Assembly (NCBI GenBank): GCA_009925875.1
Contig: RFQD01000006.1
Coordinates: 1 to 16,818, forward strand
Direction of reading: 5' to 3'
DNA: 16,818 nucleotides
Source of the DNA: Microbacteriaceae bacterium
GTDB taxonomy: Bacteria; Actinomycetota; Actinomycetes; Actinomycetales; Microbacteriaceae
The translations under genes and the position numbers were made by a program. Positions within the stretch are counted from its first letter, which is position 1; every line of letters begins with the position of its first letter. Positions 8,664-16,490 of this stretch are shown in pieces. Under the pieces are notes generated by a model. It did no database searches. It was not told the origin of the DNA and was given only the letters and a program-made list of their open reading frames with translations.

Positions 8664-9863
8664 TTACTTGCGCTTCCCATCAAAGTGCGGATTCTCCCAA
8701 ATCACGGATCCACCTTGGCCGAGGCCCACGCACATTGCTGTGAGTCCGTAACGAACATCTGGGCGTTGTTCAAATTGACGGGCGAGCTGAATCATGAGTC
8801 GAACGCCACTGGCAGCGAGAGGATGCCCGAGGGCAATGGCACCACCATACGGATTTACCCGTGCGTCATCGTCTGCGATACCGAAATGATCGAGCAGGCT
8901 CAGCACTTGAACGGCGAAAGCCTCGTTCAGTTCGAAGAGACCAATATCTGATATCGACAAACCGGCCTTGGCGAGAGCCTTTTCGGTCGACGGTATCGGT
9001 CCGATTCCCATGACTTCTGGTGCGACTCCAGCAAACGCAAACGAGACCAAGTGCATCTTCGGCTTGATGCCGATTGCCCGAGCCGCACTTTCGCTACCGA
9101 TGAGTGACACCGCTGCACCGTCCGTCAGCGGAGATGAATTTCCTGCCGTGACACGACCATGCGGGCGAAAAGGAGTTTTCAATCCGGCGAGGCCCTCGAG
9201 GTTGGTTTCGGGGCGGCGTCCTTCGTCCTCGGTGGCCAAACCCCAGCCAGCTCCCGATTTGATGGCGACGGGAATGAGGTCTTGCTGAATGTTGCCGTCC
9301 TGATACGCCTGTTCAACTTTGAGCTGACTTGCCATGGCATACGCGTCTGCCCGTTGCTTCGTCAGGTGCGGGAAGCGGTCATGCAAACGTTCGGCGGTCG
9401 CACCCATGTTCAAGGCGTCAGCTTCGACAAGCTTTTCCGCCACAAACCGCGGATTAGGGTCGGCATCAAAACCCATGGGATGGCGCCCCATGTGCTCAAC
9501 TCCGCCAGCAATGGCAAAGTCGTACATTCCCATCGAAACGGCACCCGAAACAGTAGTCACCGCGGTCATGGCGCCCGCGCACATCCGGTCAATGGCGTAA
9601 CCGGGCACGGACAGGGGGAGGCCGGCGAGTATCGCACTTGTGCGACCGAGCGTGAGTCCTTGGTCGCCCTGTTGAGTTGTTGCGGCAATCGCAACGTCAT
9701 CAACACGCTCACCCGGAAGTTGAGGATTGCGTTCGAGCATGCCGATCATTGCCTTAACGGCAAGGTCGTCACTTCGCGTGTTCGCGTACATGCCTTTCTC
9801 ACCGGCACGACCAAAGGGAGTGCGAACTCCGTCGAGAAATGCAACGCGATCATGTTGCGACAT
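8664..9863 (-). CDS. fadA: Acetyl-CoA acyltransferase (3-ketoacyl-CoA thiolase)
   Basis: Cleaves 3-ketoacyl-CoA with CoA to release acetyl-CoA, the last step of each beta-oxidation round. The 399-residue length is typical of thiolases. The nucleophile is Cys95 in IDRMCAGAMTAV; the C-terminal domain carries NEAFAVQ (313-319), GGAIALGHPLAASG (340-353, His347) and TAMCVGLGQGG (376-386, proton-donor Cys378). The frame stays open far upstream, but I start at the ATG at 9863 because AGGAG precedes it by five bases and the protein then begins MSQHDRVAFLDGVRTPFG as relatives do. It lies 34 bases after rnd and two bases before fadB, so it is probably expressed with both. Substrate chain length cannot be read from the sequence. 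Confidence 0.96.
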   Translation of the reverse strand: MSQHDRVAFLDGVRTPFGRAGEKGMYANTRSDDLAVKAMIGMLERNPQLPGERVDDVAIAATTQQGDQGLTLGRTSAILAGLPLSVPGYAIDRMCAGAMTAVTTVSGAVSMGMYDFAIAGGVEHMGRHPMGFDADPNPRFVAEKLVEADALNMGATAERLHDRFPHLTKQRADAYAMASQLKVEQAYQDGNIQQDLIPVAIKSGAGWGLATEDEGRRPETNLEGLAGLKTPFRPHGRVTAGNSSPLTDGAAVSLIGSESAARAIGIKPKMHLVSFAFAGVAPEVMGIGPIPSTEKALAKAGLSISDIGLFELNEAFAVQVLSLLDHFGIADDDARVNPYGGAIALGHPLAASGVRLMIQLARQFEQRPDVRYGLTAMCVGLGQGGSVIWENPHFDGKRK

Positions 9864-9897
9864 GGCTACTCCTAGCTGTTCAGCGTACTTTTCGAGC

Positions 9898-11163
9898 CTA
9901 CGTTGCCTCGGCTTGCTTGGCGAGCGCGTTGTGCTCAGCAGGCTCGCTGTGGGTAGGAGCGTGTGATCCGACGCCTGTCTCCGGGTCGAGTGCCTCCGTG
10001 TCGAGGAAGGAGTCCAGAATAAGCTGCTCAATTTGCCACTCGCGCGCCCCGCCGTCGCGCAACGCACCGGATACCGATTCGAGGGTGAGCGGCTCGGGGG
10101 GTGCCCACGCGAGGGAACGCACAAGCGATGGTGTGACGAGATTTTCCAACGGGATGTTGAGTTCCTGACTCACATCGACGATTCGGGGTCGAACAAGGTT
10201 TAACCGTCGATGTGCATCAGGATTTCTGTCCGGCCAGCTTCGCGGTGGTGGCGGTTCCGTCGACTTGACACGAACGGCGGGCAAGTCGGTGGTTTGTCGA
10301 CCGCGATCAATCGCGGCCCACCACTCATCAAGTAAAGATCTCGAGGCCCGGCCATTAAATGATTTGAGACGAGCCAAGTCGGATTTTGAGGCAGGTTCCG
10401 CCATGACCGCGGCGACCAAGCTCGAGTCGGGAACAAGGCGACCTGGAGCGATATCTCGCTGCGCTGCGATCGCGTCGCGCGCGAGCCATAATTCCCGAGC
10501 GATGGCGACCTGGCGCGGTGATCGCAACGCATGCAATCCAGAAAGTCGACGCCAGGGTTCCGACGGCGTTTCCTTCGATGGCTTCGCCAGGGCGGCACGA
10601 AACTCTTCGTGCGCAATGTCCGACTTTCCCGCCTCCTCCAGCATGTTTTCGAGCTTGTCGCGCACGTCAACGAGAAGGTCGACGTCCAGGGCCGCATACT
10701 CCAACCACGGCTCGGGCAGGGGCCGTGTGGACCAGTCCACAGCAGAATGTTCCTTAGCCAAATGGATGCCCAGCAACTGCTCGACCACGGATCCGAGTCC
10801 TACTTTCTCAAATCCGAGAAGTCGCGCGGCGAGCTCGGTGTCAAACAGGGCTTGGGGAGCAATGCCGACTTCGCGCAAACAGGGCAAATCCTGGCTGGCC
10901 GCATGAATGACCCACTCCATCGAACCCGCGATATCACTGAGGATGGACATGTCGCCCAGAGGCGGGGGGTCAAAAAGAAAAGTTCCTGCGTCACGCCGAT
11001 GAATCTGAATCAAATAAGCGCGCTGAGAGTAGGTGAAGCCCGACGCACGTTCGGCGTCGACAGCAAACGGACCGGTACCCGCCCGAAGCGTGTCACACGC
11101 GCGCGCAAACGCCTCGGCGCTGTCAATGACCTGAACTCTAACCACGCTCCCGTCTGCGGGCAT
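9898..11163 (-). CDS. rnd: RNase D-like 3'-5' exoribonuclease with HRDC domain
   Basis: Predicted 3'-5' exoribonuclease of the RNase D type, which trims stable RNA precursors such as tRNA 3' ends. The 421-residue protein shows the DEDDy exonuclease motifs: AVDAERASG with Asp36 and Glu38, HAASQDLPCL with Asp92, and LEYAALDVDLL with Tyr156 and Asp160. A nucleic-acid-binding HRDC domain follows at about 213-285 (RSPRQVAIARELWLARD through RASRSLLDEWW), then a proline- and charge-rich linker and C-terminal region. The start is ambiguous: ATG at 11163 overlaps the DUF3000 gene by 26 bases, while GTG at 11145 would give an 8-base overlap but has a purine stretch only one base away. I chose the ATG. 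It is cotranscribed with DUF3000 upstream and fadA-fadB downstream; a direct functional link to beta-oxidation is not implied. Confidence 0.9.
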   Translation of the reverse strand: MPADGSVVRVQVIDSAEAFARACDTLRAGTGPFAVDAERASGFTYSQRAYLIQIHRRDAGTFLFDPPPLGDMSILSDIAGSMEWVIHAASQDLPCLREVGIAPQALFDTELAARLLGFEKVGLGSVVEQLLGIHLAKEHSAVDWSTRPLPEPWLEYAALDVDLLVDVRDKLENMLEEAGKSDIAHEEFRAALAKPSKETPSEPWRRLSGLHALRSPRQVAIARELWLARDAIAAQRDIAPGRLVPDSSLVAAVMAEPASKSDLARLKSFNGRASRSLLDEWWAAIDRGRQTTDLPAVRVKSTEPPPPRSWPDRNPDAHRRLNLVRPRIVDVSQELNIPLENLVTPSLVRSLAWAPPEPLTLESVSGALRDGGAREWQIEQLILDSFLDTEALDPETGVGSHAPTHSEPAEHNALAKQAEAT

Positions 11164-11728
11164 CCATGCTGATGGCCCCGTCTTGTGGGGGCAGCCCGGA
11201 GAGCATCGCCAATAGTTCACCCCACGCGTGCAGGTGACCGGCGATGGCAGATCCCGTTGGCGTCCACGAGGCCCGCAGCTCAATGTGTGCCGAGTCCTGG
11301 TCTCCTGCGAGCTCGCCAAAACCCTTGGCGAGAACACGAGTCGCCGTGCCCGATGCGTGCGTGTACTGAGCGTCATGAGATGCAAGGGCATCCGTCAACC
11401 ACGACCAGGCGACGTCCGTCAGCATGGGGTCGGTGCTGATTTCTCCTTCGAGAGGCGCCTGAGCAAAGCAGACGACTCGTTGAGTGCCCGCCCAGCCTTC
11501 CTGCCCATCGGGGTCATAGAGGAAGATGAACCGCCCCGCCCCATGGGCCGAGGAACCGTCATCATCAAGCGGGAGGACCTCGGCAGCGAAAGCCACGCTG
11601 TGGGGCGCGATACCCGACGGAGAAGGGATGCTACGCAGCCGCAAATCTGACCGCAATGATGCCGACTCTAGTTGCTGCACTACGAGCGCAAATTCCCCAG
11701 GAACACTCGTCGAGGCGCCGTCCGTCAC
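11138..11728 (-). CDS. DUF3000 family protein of unknown function
   Basis: A 196-residue soluble protein recognised as the actinobacterial DUF3000 family by a central FLYDPDGQEGWAGTQRVVCF-like region (about 69-88), DVAWSWLTDAL (104-114), ELRASWTPTG (149-158) and HLHAWGELLAML (164-175). Its function is unknown and I see no catalytic motif. It is the first gene of the minus-strand cluster and overlaps rnd, suggesting coupling; DUF3000-RNase D adjacency is, as far as I recall, common in actinobacteria. The GTG start at 11728 has no Shine-Dalgarno sequence but lies six bases after TAAAGT, a good -10 hexamer, so a leaderless transcript is likely. The C-terminal residues (MDARRRERG) are charged and may merely reflect the overlap with rnd. 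Confidence 0.88.
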   Translation of the reverse strand: MTDGASTSVPGEFALVVQQLESASLRSDLRLRSIPSPSGIAPHSVAFAAEVLPLDDDGSSAHGAGRFIFLYDPDGQEGWAGTQRVVCFAQAPLEGEISTDPMLTDVAWSWLTDALASHDAQYTHASGTATRVLAKGFGELAGDQDSAHIELRASWTPTGSAIAGHLHAWGELLAMLSGLPPQDGAISMDARRRERG

Positions 11729-11740
11729 GGTTCGACTTTA
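11729..11740 (-). promoter_or_regulatory. Putative -10 element for leaderless DUF3000-rnd-fadAB mRNA
   Basis: On the minus strand TAAAGT (11740 to 11735) is followed by six bases and then the GTG start at 11728. No Shine-Dalgarno sequence is present and no clear -35 hexamer is seen. It would serve the whole DUF3000-rnd-fadA-fadB unit. The rest of the 74-base gap to the reductase gene holds nothing else I recognise. Confidence 0.4.
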
Positions 11741-11802
11741 CCGACGCGGGTGTGAGCATGCGTGCCAACGCGCCGAATAAATTCGCCGCGCACTCGCGAA
11801 GC

Positions 11803-12441
11803 TCAGCGAAAAACCGAACTCGGTTTGGTCCCGACGCGCGCAAATCGAAGAAAGGCGATGTCGGGTTCCGTGACCTGCTCATGCAGAACGTAGCGAGCGG
11901 GTGTCATGCCGAGAGCCTCCCGTGCGGCATTTTCGAGGTGGTGCGGGTCGAGCCCCTGCACATCTCGTGCCGGGACGAGTGAAACAAACGCTTCATCGAG
12001 AAGGTCCGCGTCGACGAGCGCCCGAAGAAGAAGAGGGCCCGATTCGCAGAGAAGGCGCCGAACTTGAAACTCGGTCACGAGCGTTGAGAGGGCATCGGTC
12101 AGAGCGTTCGGCGGATCGGGTTCGAAAGAGAATACTTTGACGCGTTCGGGATGTGCGCACTCCGCCATGGGAAGGTCGCCGTTCGAGGCAACAAATAGGA
12201 ATCCGTGAGGCGGGAAGTGCCAGCCCTCCCGGCGGACGGTTTCTCCCCCCGTGACTATCGCATGTGCGTCTGCTCGCAGCGACCGAAGGAGAAGCCGATC
12301 TCTGCCCCGCGTCAACGACTGGGACGTGCCGTCTGCGCCCGCTGATTGACCGGCGGTGTCGAGAAGTATGTTCGAGCGAAACCACCGCTGCTGTGGCCAC
12401 GACACGTCCGGAAATACGACAGAGCTTTCCACAGATCTCAT
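11803..12441 (-). CDS. RibD C-terminal / dihydrofolate reductase-like family protein, divergent
   Basis: A 212-residue protein of the RibD-C superfamily, whose members include NADPH-dependent pyrimidine reductases of riboflavin synthesis. Supporting motifs are RADAHAIVTGGETVRREGW (56-74), which resembles the cofactor-binding stretch (usually D-x-x-x-V-G-x-x-T-V-R-x-E/D-G), and LLCESGPLLLRALVDADLLDE (130-150), equivalent to the usual E-G-G-P-x-L segment with Ser in place of the first Gly. Near the N-terminus the usual substrate-site S-x-D-G reads L-D-T-A-G (27-31), so by my alignment the conserved Asp is Ala30. It is also somewhat shorter than typical family members. It overlaps sufE by four bases (ATGA) and is last in the sseA-sufE operon. 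The riboflavin role is therefore doubtful and I assign no symbol; it may have another or a reduced activity. Confidence 0.75.
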   Translation of the reverse strand: MRSVESSVVFPDVSWPQQRWFRSNILLDTAGQSAGADGTSQSLTRGRDRLLLRSLRADAHAIVTGGETVRREGWHFPPHGFLFVASNGDLPMAECAHPERVKVFSFEPDPPNALTDALSTLVTEFQVRRLLCESGPLLLRALVDADLLDEAFVSLVPARDVQGLDPHHLENAAREALGMTPARYVLHEQVTEPDIAFLRFARVGTKPSSVFR

Positions 12442-12890
12442 TCGGAGGGTGGAACCACGAGGGCGCGCTCCCGCACCTGGCGCTTGATGCGCGCAAGCAT
12501 CCCGGACATACCGCGAACACGCAAAGGTGAAATCAACTCCGTGAGACCCAGAGTGGAGGGAAAATCGTCCGGCGTCGACAGAACTTCCTCAACCGAGCAT
12601 GAGCTCAGGCCCTGAACGAGGATGCTCGCAAATCCGCGAGTGGTTGGTGCTTCGCGCGGAGCCGTCGCGAAAACTTGAACGCGCGCGTCGGCATCCACCT
12701 CGACAAAAATGAAGACCGGGGATTGGCACTCCTCAACCCGTTCGAGCAGCTCCGGATGATCCGCGTACCGAGCGGGAAGGTCGGGTAGTTCGTTCGCAAA
12801 CTCGAGCAAGAACGTCAAACGATCGTTACCGGAGAGCTCATGGAAGCCCTCGCGAATATCGCTCAGCACCGGCGGAACAGACTCAGTCAC
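12438..12890 (-). CDS. sufE: SufE family cysteine desulfurase sulfur acceptor
   Basis: SufE-like proteins accept persulfide sulfur from a SufS-type cysteine desulfurase and pass it to Fe-S cluster assembly. The protein has 150 residues, about the usual size. The acceptor cysteine is Cys55 in RVEECQSPVFIFVEVD (51-66), in the same surface-loop context as Escherichia coli SufE. Also typical are the helix GFASILVQGL (85-94), EEVLSTPDDFPSTLGL, and SPLRVRGMSGMLARIKRQV near the C-terminus. The GTG start at 12890 is preceded by CACAAT six bases upstream and no Shine-Dalgarno sequence. It lies 38 bases after the sulfurtransferase gene and overlaps the reductase gene, so sulfur-handling genes are clustered. 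No sufS or other suf genes are in the window. Confidence 0.93.
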   Translation of the reverse strand: MTESVPPVLSDIREGFHELSGNDRLTFLLEFANELPDLPARYADHPELLERVEECQSPVFIFVEVDADARVQVFATAPREAPTTRGFASILVQGLSSCSVEEVLSTPDDFPSTLGLTELISPLRVRGMSGMLARIKRQVRERALVVPPSE

Positions 12891-12902
12891 GAGCCCATTG
12901 TG
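12891..12902 (-). promoter_or_regulatory. Possible -10 element for an internal leaderless sufE transcript
   Basis: On the minus strand CACAAT (12902 to 12897) is followed by six bases and the sufE GTG start at 12890. It has A at position 2 and T at position 6 but not the first T of TANNNT, so it is weaker than the sites before dxs and the DUF3000 gene. Confidence 0.25.
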
Positions 12903-12928
12903 GCAGTTCGGGCGCAGAACGAGATATG

Positions 12929-13825
12929 TCAGGCCGCGTTACCGGTCGGTGTCACTCCTTTGACGATTGGAACACGAACGGCGGAACCCCACTCAGTCCA
13001 CGAACCGTCGTAGTTGCGAACGCCGTCAAAGCCCAGCAAGTACGTGAGCACAAACCACGAATGGCTAGACCGCTCGCCAATTCGACAGTAGGCAATGATG
13101 TCGTCGCCCGGTGTGAGTCCGGCGTCGCGAAGATAAAGGTCCTCGAGTTGATCGCGCGACTTGAAGGTACCGTCCTCGTTGACCGCGCGAGCCCAGGGAA
13201 CATTGGCGGCCCCAGGGATATGTCCTCCGCGCAACGCTCCCTCTTCGGGATAGCTGGGCATGTGTGTTCGTTCGCCTGAGTACTCCTCCGGACTGCGAAC
13301 ATCAATCATCGGTTTTCCGATGTGCGCTCGCGTGTCCGCGAGAAAAGCTCGCAGGGTCGAATCATCTCGTTCAACAGCCGGATACTGTGACTCTGCGCGC
13401 GGTGTGACGTCCGTCGTCACGGGCCGACCATCCGCAATCCACTTGTCTCGGCCACCGTCGAGGATTCGTACATCCGCATGACCGAAGAGCTTAAAGACCC
13501 ACAGAGCATATGTAGCCCACCAGTTACTCTTGTCACCATAAAAAACGAGCGTGTCATCCCGAGATATCCCTTTGGCCGACATGAGTCGGGCGAATGCCTC
13601 CCCGTCGAGGTAGTCACGAACGATGGCGTCATTGAGTTCGGTGTGCCAATCCACTTTGACGGCGCCCGGAATGTGGCCGGTCTCGTAAAGCAGCACATCC
13701 TCGTCGGATTCAATGACAACGAGACCTGGGGTCGAGAGATTAGCTTCGAGCCACGCGCCAGTCACCAACGATTCCGGATGAGCGTACGCGGCAAAATGTT
13801 CTGAGTTGTCGAACGTGACGGTCAT
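12929..13825 (-). CDS. sseA: Thiosulfate/3-mercaptopyruvate-type sulfurtransferase (tandem rhodanese)
   Basis: Transfers sulfane sulfur from thiosulfate or 3-mercaptopyruvate to a thiol or cyanide acceptor; cytoplasmic. The 298-residue protein contains two rhodanese domains: an inactive N-terminal one (about 20-136, with [13 protein letters not shown] and [16 protein letters not shown]) and a catalytic C-terminal one (about 160-290, with [26 protein letters not shown]) bearing Cys247 in the loop [11 protein letters not shown]. That loop is the form common in actinobacterial enzymes; whether thiosulfate or mercaptopyruvate is preferred cannot be settled by eye. The ATG at 13825 has AAGGA about eight to nine bases upstream. 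It heads an operon with sufE and the RibD-C-like gene, which suggests a role in sulfur mobilisation for Fe-S clusters, and is divergent from zapE. Confidence 0.93.
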   Translation of the reverse strand: MTVTFDNSEHFAAYAHPESLVTGAWLEANLSTPGLVVIESDEDVLLYETGHIPGAVKVDWHTELNDAIVRDYLDGEAFARLMSAKGISRDDTLVFYGDKSNWWATYALWVFKLFGHADVRILDGGRDKWIADGRPVTTDVTPRAESQYPAVERDDSTLRAFLADTRAHIGKPMIDVRSPEEYSGERTHMPSYPEEGALRGGHIPGAANVPWARAVNEDGTFKSRDQLEDLYLRDAGLTPGDDIIAYCRIGERSSHSWFVLTYLLGFDGVRNYDGSWTEWGSAVRVPIVKGVTPTGNAA

Positions 13826-13976
13826 GAAAAGGGTCCTTAATCTGAGTTACTCACTGCGACGCGAACGAGTCGAGCTCGCAAAGGAAAGTAGTCTGGGGAC
13901 TGCAATTCGACTCTAGGTACGAAGCGCGAATTGTGCGAATCACGTTACGAAACCTTTCAGAGAATTGACTGAGGAC
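13826..13976. other. Divergent intergenic region between sseA and the zapE-like gene
   Basis: This 151-base gap must hold the promoters of both flanking units. On the minus side AAGGA near 13834-13838 is the probable sseA ribosome binding site, with CAGATT just upstream as a weak -10 candidate. On the plus side I see no convincing -10/-35 pair; TTGACT at 13965-13970 lies six bases before the ATG but does not fit TANNNT. No strong inverted repeat was found. Confidence 0.4.
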
Positions 13977-14999
13977 ATGTCCGCCACTTTGACGTCGCTG
14001 TGCGATCGCTCACCCACACTCGATGCGGAGTCCATTGTTGCGGGACTCGTTCCGCCACCACAGTTTGATACCGCGTCGTTCGAGTCGTACATCCCAGACC
14101 CCAATTTTGAATCTCAGAGTGTCGCCCGAGATCGACTAGAAGCATTCGCCGCCACGGGTGGCACGCTCAAGACGGGTCTTTTCGCTCGGTCAAAAAAAGA
14201 TGACAGCGTTCGCCCCGGTGTCTACCTTGACGGAGGATTTGGTGTTGGAAAAACCCACCTGCTGGCGGCAGCGTGGCACGCGTCGAGTGGACGCAAAAAA
14301 TTCTTCGGCACATTCTTGCAATACACCTCGCTCGTCGGAGCCTTGGGATTTGCCAATGCAGTAGATGCCCTTCGTGGTGCAAGCCTCATTTGCATCGACG
14401 AGTTTGAACTCGACGACCCCGGTGACACGATGATGATGACCCGCATGCTGGGCGAACTTGTCGCGGGAGGGACGCGGGTGGCGGCCACGAGCAATACTCC
14501 ACCCCACGCGCTGGGTGAGGGGAGATTTGCCGCCGCGGACTTCCTTCGAGAAATTCATGCACTGGCCGCCAATTTCGATACGTTGCGGATCGACGGTACT
14601 GACTATCGCAAACGGTCCATTGAGGGCGAGGCTCCGGCGCGCAGTAACGAAAATCTGATCACCGCTGTTGAGACCGCTCGTAATGCAGGCGAAACCGCAA
14701 CCCTGGACACGTTCGATGGGCTGCTGGCACATCTCGCAACGGTGCACCCGAGCGTGTATCCACGGCTCATCGCCGGTGTCGACATGATTGCCCTCACCGA
14801 TGTCCACGTCATTATGAACCAAACGGATGCCCTGCGCCTCGTGGCGTTCATCGACCGGGTTTATGACGCGCAAATCCCGCTTCTTGCCTCCGGCGTCTCT
14901 CTCAGTACCGTGTTCGGGGGCGACATGATCAACGGCGGGTATCGGAAAAAATACCTGCGGTGCATGTCGAGGCTCATTGCATTGACAAATATGGTCTGA
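13977..14999 (+). CDS. zapE: ZapE/AFG1-like cell division ATPase
   Basis: AFG1-family P-loop ATPase. In Escherichia coli the homologue ZapE associates with the division ring and destabilises FtsZ polymers; the mitochondrial homologue acts in protein quality control. The role here is inferred from family only. The 340-residue protein has an N-terminal LVPPPQFDTASFESYIPD segment (24-41), Walker A GGFGVGKT (86-93), Walker B LICIDE (137-142) followed by FELDDPGD, and a sensor stretch AATSNTPPHALGEGRF. The C-terminal part includes GVDMIALTDVHVI and a long helical end. I chose the ATG at 13977 over the in-frame TTG at 13965 because relatives begin about 20-25 residues before the LVPPP motif; GAGGA is only one base from the ATG, so neither start has a normal ribosome binding site. 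It is divergent from sseA and precedes amt. Confidence 0.88.
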   Translation: MSATLTSLCDRSPTLDAESIVAGLVPPPQFDTASFESYIPDPNFESQSVARDRLEAFAATGGTLKTGLFARSKKDDSVRPGVYLDGGFGVGKTHLLAAAWHASSGRKKFFGTFLQYTSLVGALGFANAVDALRGASLICIDEFELDDPGDTMMMTRMLGELVAGGTRVAATSNTPPHALGEGRFAAADFLREIHALAANFDTLRIDGTDYRKRSIEGEAPARSNENLITAVETARNAGETATLDTFDGLLAHLATVHPSVYPRLIAGVDMIALTDVHVIMNQTDALRLVAFIDRVYDAQIPLLASGVSLSTVFGGDMINGGYRKKYLRCMSRLIALTNMV

Positions 15000-15014
15000 G
15001 CTTGGAGTCGCTCT

Positions 15015-15084
15015 GTAACACGGACGAAACGCACTAGGTCGTTTCGTAACGCTTTCGAAACGCTCACGTGCGGAATCAGGAAAC
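15015..15084 (+). promoter_or_regulatory. GlnR-type nitrogen boxes upstream of the first amt gene
   Basis: Two exact copies of GTAAC-N6-GAAAC are present: 15015-15019 with 15026-15030, and 15046-15050 with 15057-15061. A further GAAAC occurs at 15080-15084, preceded by the degenerate half-site GTGCG (15068-15072). GTNAC-N6-GAAAC is the known binding pattern of the actinobacterial nitrogen regulator GlnR. The two copies are 31 bp apart rather than the canonical 22, while GTTTCG (15041-15046) and CGAAAC (15056-15061) also form a dyad. A CATTCT at 15095-15100 could be the -10 downstream. Nitrogen-limitation control of amt is the natural reading. Confidence 0.75.
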
Positions 15085-15124
15085 TTTCGTCCAGCATTCT
15101 CGAACCACACCGGACGGCGCCCCG

Positions 15125-15145
15125 CATGAACTACTCCTGTTCATG
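15125..15145. repeat. Inverted repeat in the leader of the first amt gene
   Basis: CATGAAC (15125-15131) and GTTCATG (15139-15145) are perfect 7-base arms separated by seven bases, ending 38 bases before the amt ATG. It could be a protein-binding dyad or an mRNA leader hairpin. It is not a GlnR box and I do not recognise the motif. Confidence 0.5.
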
Positions 15146-15183
15146 GAGGGATCGTTCGACAAACTTTGTGAAGCGAGGATGAA

Positions 15184-16440
15184 ATGGATCAAGGAAACAC
15201 AGCTTTTGTGTTGATCTCGGCGGCACTCGTGCTGCTCATGACGCCGGCCTTGGCGTTCTTCTACGGGGGATTAGTTAAGGCGAAGAGCGTTATCTCAATG
15301 ATGATGCTGAGCTTTGGGTCGCTCGCATTGGTCGGTGTCATCTGGGTACTGTACGGCTACGCAATTGCGTTCTCGAATGGTGGAACGGACACGTACTACG
15401 GAATCGACGGCGTTATCGGAATTGACACCGCGAATCTTGGGCTTGAAGGGCTGCTCACGACACCTGAAGGGGCGCTCTTCCCACCGCTCGCGTTTGCCGC
15501 ATTCCAAGCGACATTCGCGATCATCACCGTTGCGCTGATTTCCGGTTCCATCGCCGACCGCGCCAAATTTGGTGCCTGGTTGGTCTTTGCCGGAATCTGG
15601 GCCACTGTCGTGTACTTCCCGGTTGCATCGTGGGTCTTCAACTTCACCATCGTTGACGGAAAAATTGTGGACGGAGGGTGGATCGCTTATAACTTGGGCG
15701 CCATCGACTTCGCAGGTGGAACGGCTGTGCACATCAACGCGGGTGCCGCGGCACTGGCCCTCGCGCTCGTCCTCGGAAAGCGCATCGGGTTCGCCAAGGG
15801 TATGGATAAGCCGCACAACGTCCCGTTCGTCCTCCTCGGCGCCGGTCTCCTGTGGTTCGGCTGGTTCGGATTCAATGCCGGATCAGAACTCGCGGCCGAC
15901 GGCATTGCGTCCTTGGCGTTCATCAACACCATCGCTGCACCGGCTGCTGCCGTGCTCGGTTGGCTCGTCGTGGAGCGCATCAAGGAAGGCAAGGCCACAT
16001 CCGTTGGTGCAGCCTCGGGCGCGGTCGCGGGACTCGTCGCCATCACCCCGGCTTGCGCGAGCTTGACGCCGGTCTGGGCAATCGTCCTGGGTCTGATAAC
16101 GGGAGCCCTGTGTGCTCTCGCGATTGAGTTGAAGTTCAAACTCGGATTCGACGACTCGCTCGATGTGGTGGGCATCCACCTGATCGGTGGTTTGATCGGA
16201 ACCTTGTACATCGGTTTCTTCGCAACCGACGTCGGTCTTATTTTCTCGGGCTCTTTCGAGCAGCTCGGAAAGCAAGCCATCGCAGCGTTCACGGTACTGA
16301 TCTTCTCGTTCGTCATCAGCTACGTCATTGGTCTGATTATTGAAAAGACCATGGGCTTCCGCATCAAAAACGAAGACGAGCTCGCCGGCATTGACACCGT
16401 GGTTCACGGTGAGGACGCCTACGAACTAGCGAACGCCTAG
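15184..16440 (+). CDS. amt: Ammonium transporter (Amt family), complete copy
   Basis: Trimeric inner-membrane channel that takes up ammonium for assimilation. The 418-residue protein has about eleven hydrophobic segments and no cleavable signal. Key pore residues match AmtB: Trp150 in ASWVFN at the outer binding site, Phe108 in AFQATFA, Asp175 in IDFAGGTAVHINAG, and the twin pore histidines His183 and His332 (VVGIHLIGG). WFGWFGFNAGSE (225-236) is also characteristic. The ATG at 15184 has GCGAGGA a few bases upstream. Paired GlnR-type boxes lie in the 184-base upstream gap. No glnK or glnD follows directly, as it does in many actinobacteria; instead a second amt gene follows. The two proteins share 52 of the first 63 residues. 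Confidence 0.97.
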   Translation: MDQGNTAFVLISAALVLLMTPALAFFYGGLVKAKSVISMMMLSFGSLALVGVIWVLYGYAIAFSNGGTDTYYGIDGVIGIDTANLGLEGLLTTPEGALFPPLAFAAFQATFAIITVALISGSIADRAKFGAWLVFAGIWATVVYFPVASWVFNFTIVDGKIVDGGWIAYNLGAIDFAGGTAVHINAGAAALALALVLGKRIGFAKGMDKPHNVPFVLLGAGLLWFGWFGFNAGSELAADGIASLAFINTIAAPAAAVLGWLVVERIKEGKATSVGAASGAVAGLVAITPACASLTPVWAIVLGLITGALCALAIELKFKLGFDDSLDVVGIHLIGGLIGTLYIGFFATDVGLIFSGSFEQLGKQAIAAFTVLIFSFVISYVIGLIIEKTMGFRIKNEDELAGIDTVVHGEDAYELANA

Positions 16441-16490
16441 CTCCGGAGCCGTGAGCTCGAGGCCTAGCACTGACCTCGGGTGACATCACA

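Noticed and set aside
9864..10124. N-terminal extension of the thiolase frame by about 87 codons
   Set aside because: It runs through the rnd 3' end in another frame, is rich in Arg, Ser and Pro as out-of-frame translation would be, and a good AGGAG site supports the ATG at 9863.
11164..11391. Upstream extension of the RNase D frame inside the DUF3000 gene
   Set aside because: It overlaps DUF3000 extensively and lacks similarity to exonucleases before the MPADGSVV start.
13944..13953. GTTACGAAAC before the zapE-like gene, resembling GlnR half-sites
   Set aside because: The two pentamers are directly adjacent instead of separated by six bases, so the geometry does not fit a GlnR box.
14190..15110. 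A 306-codon open frame on the minus strand opposite zapE
   Set aside because: It is antisense to a well-supported ATPase gene and has no recognisable domain.
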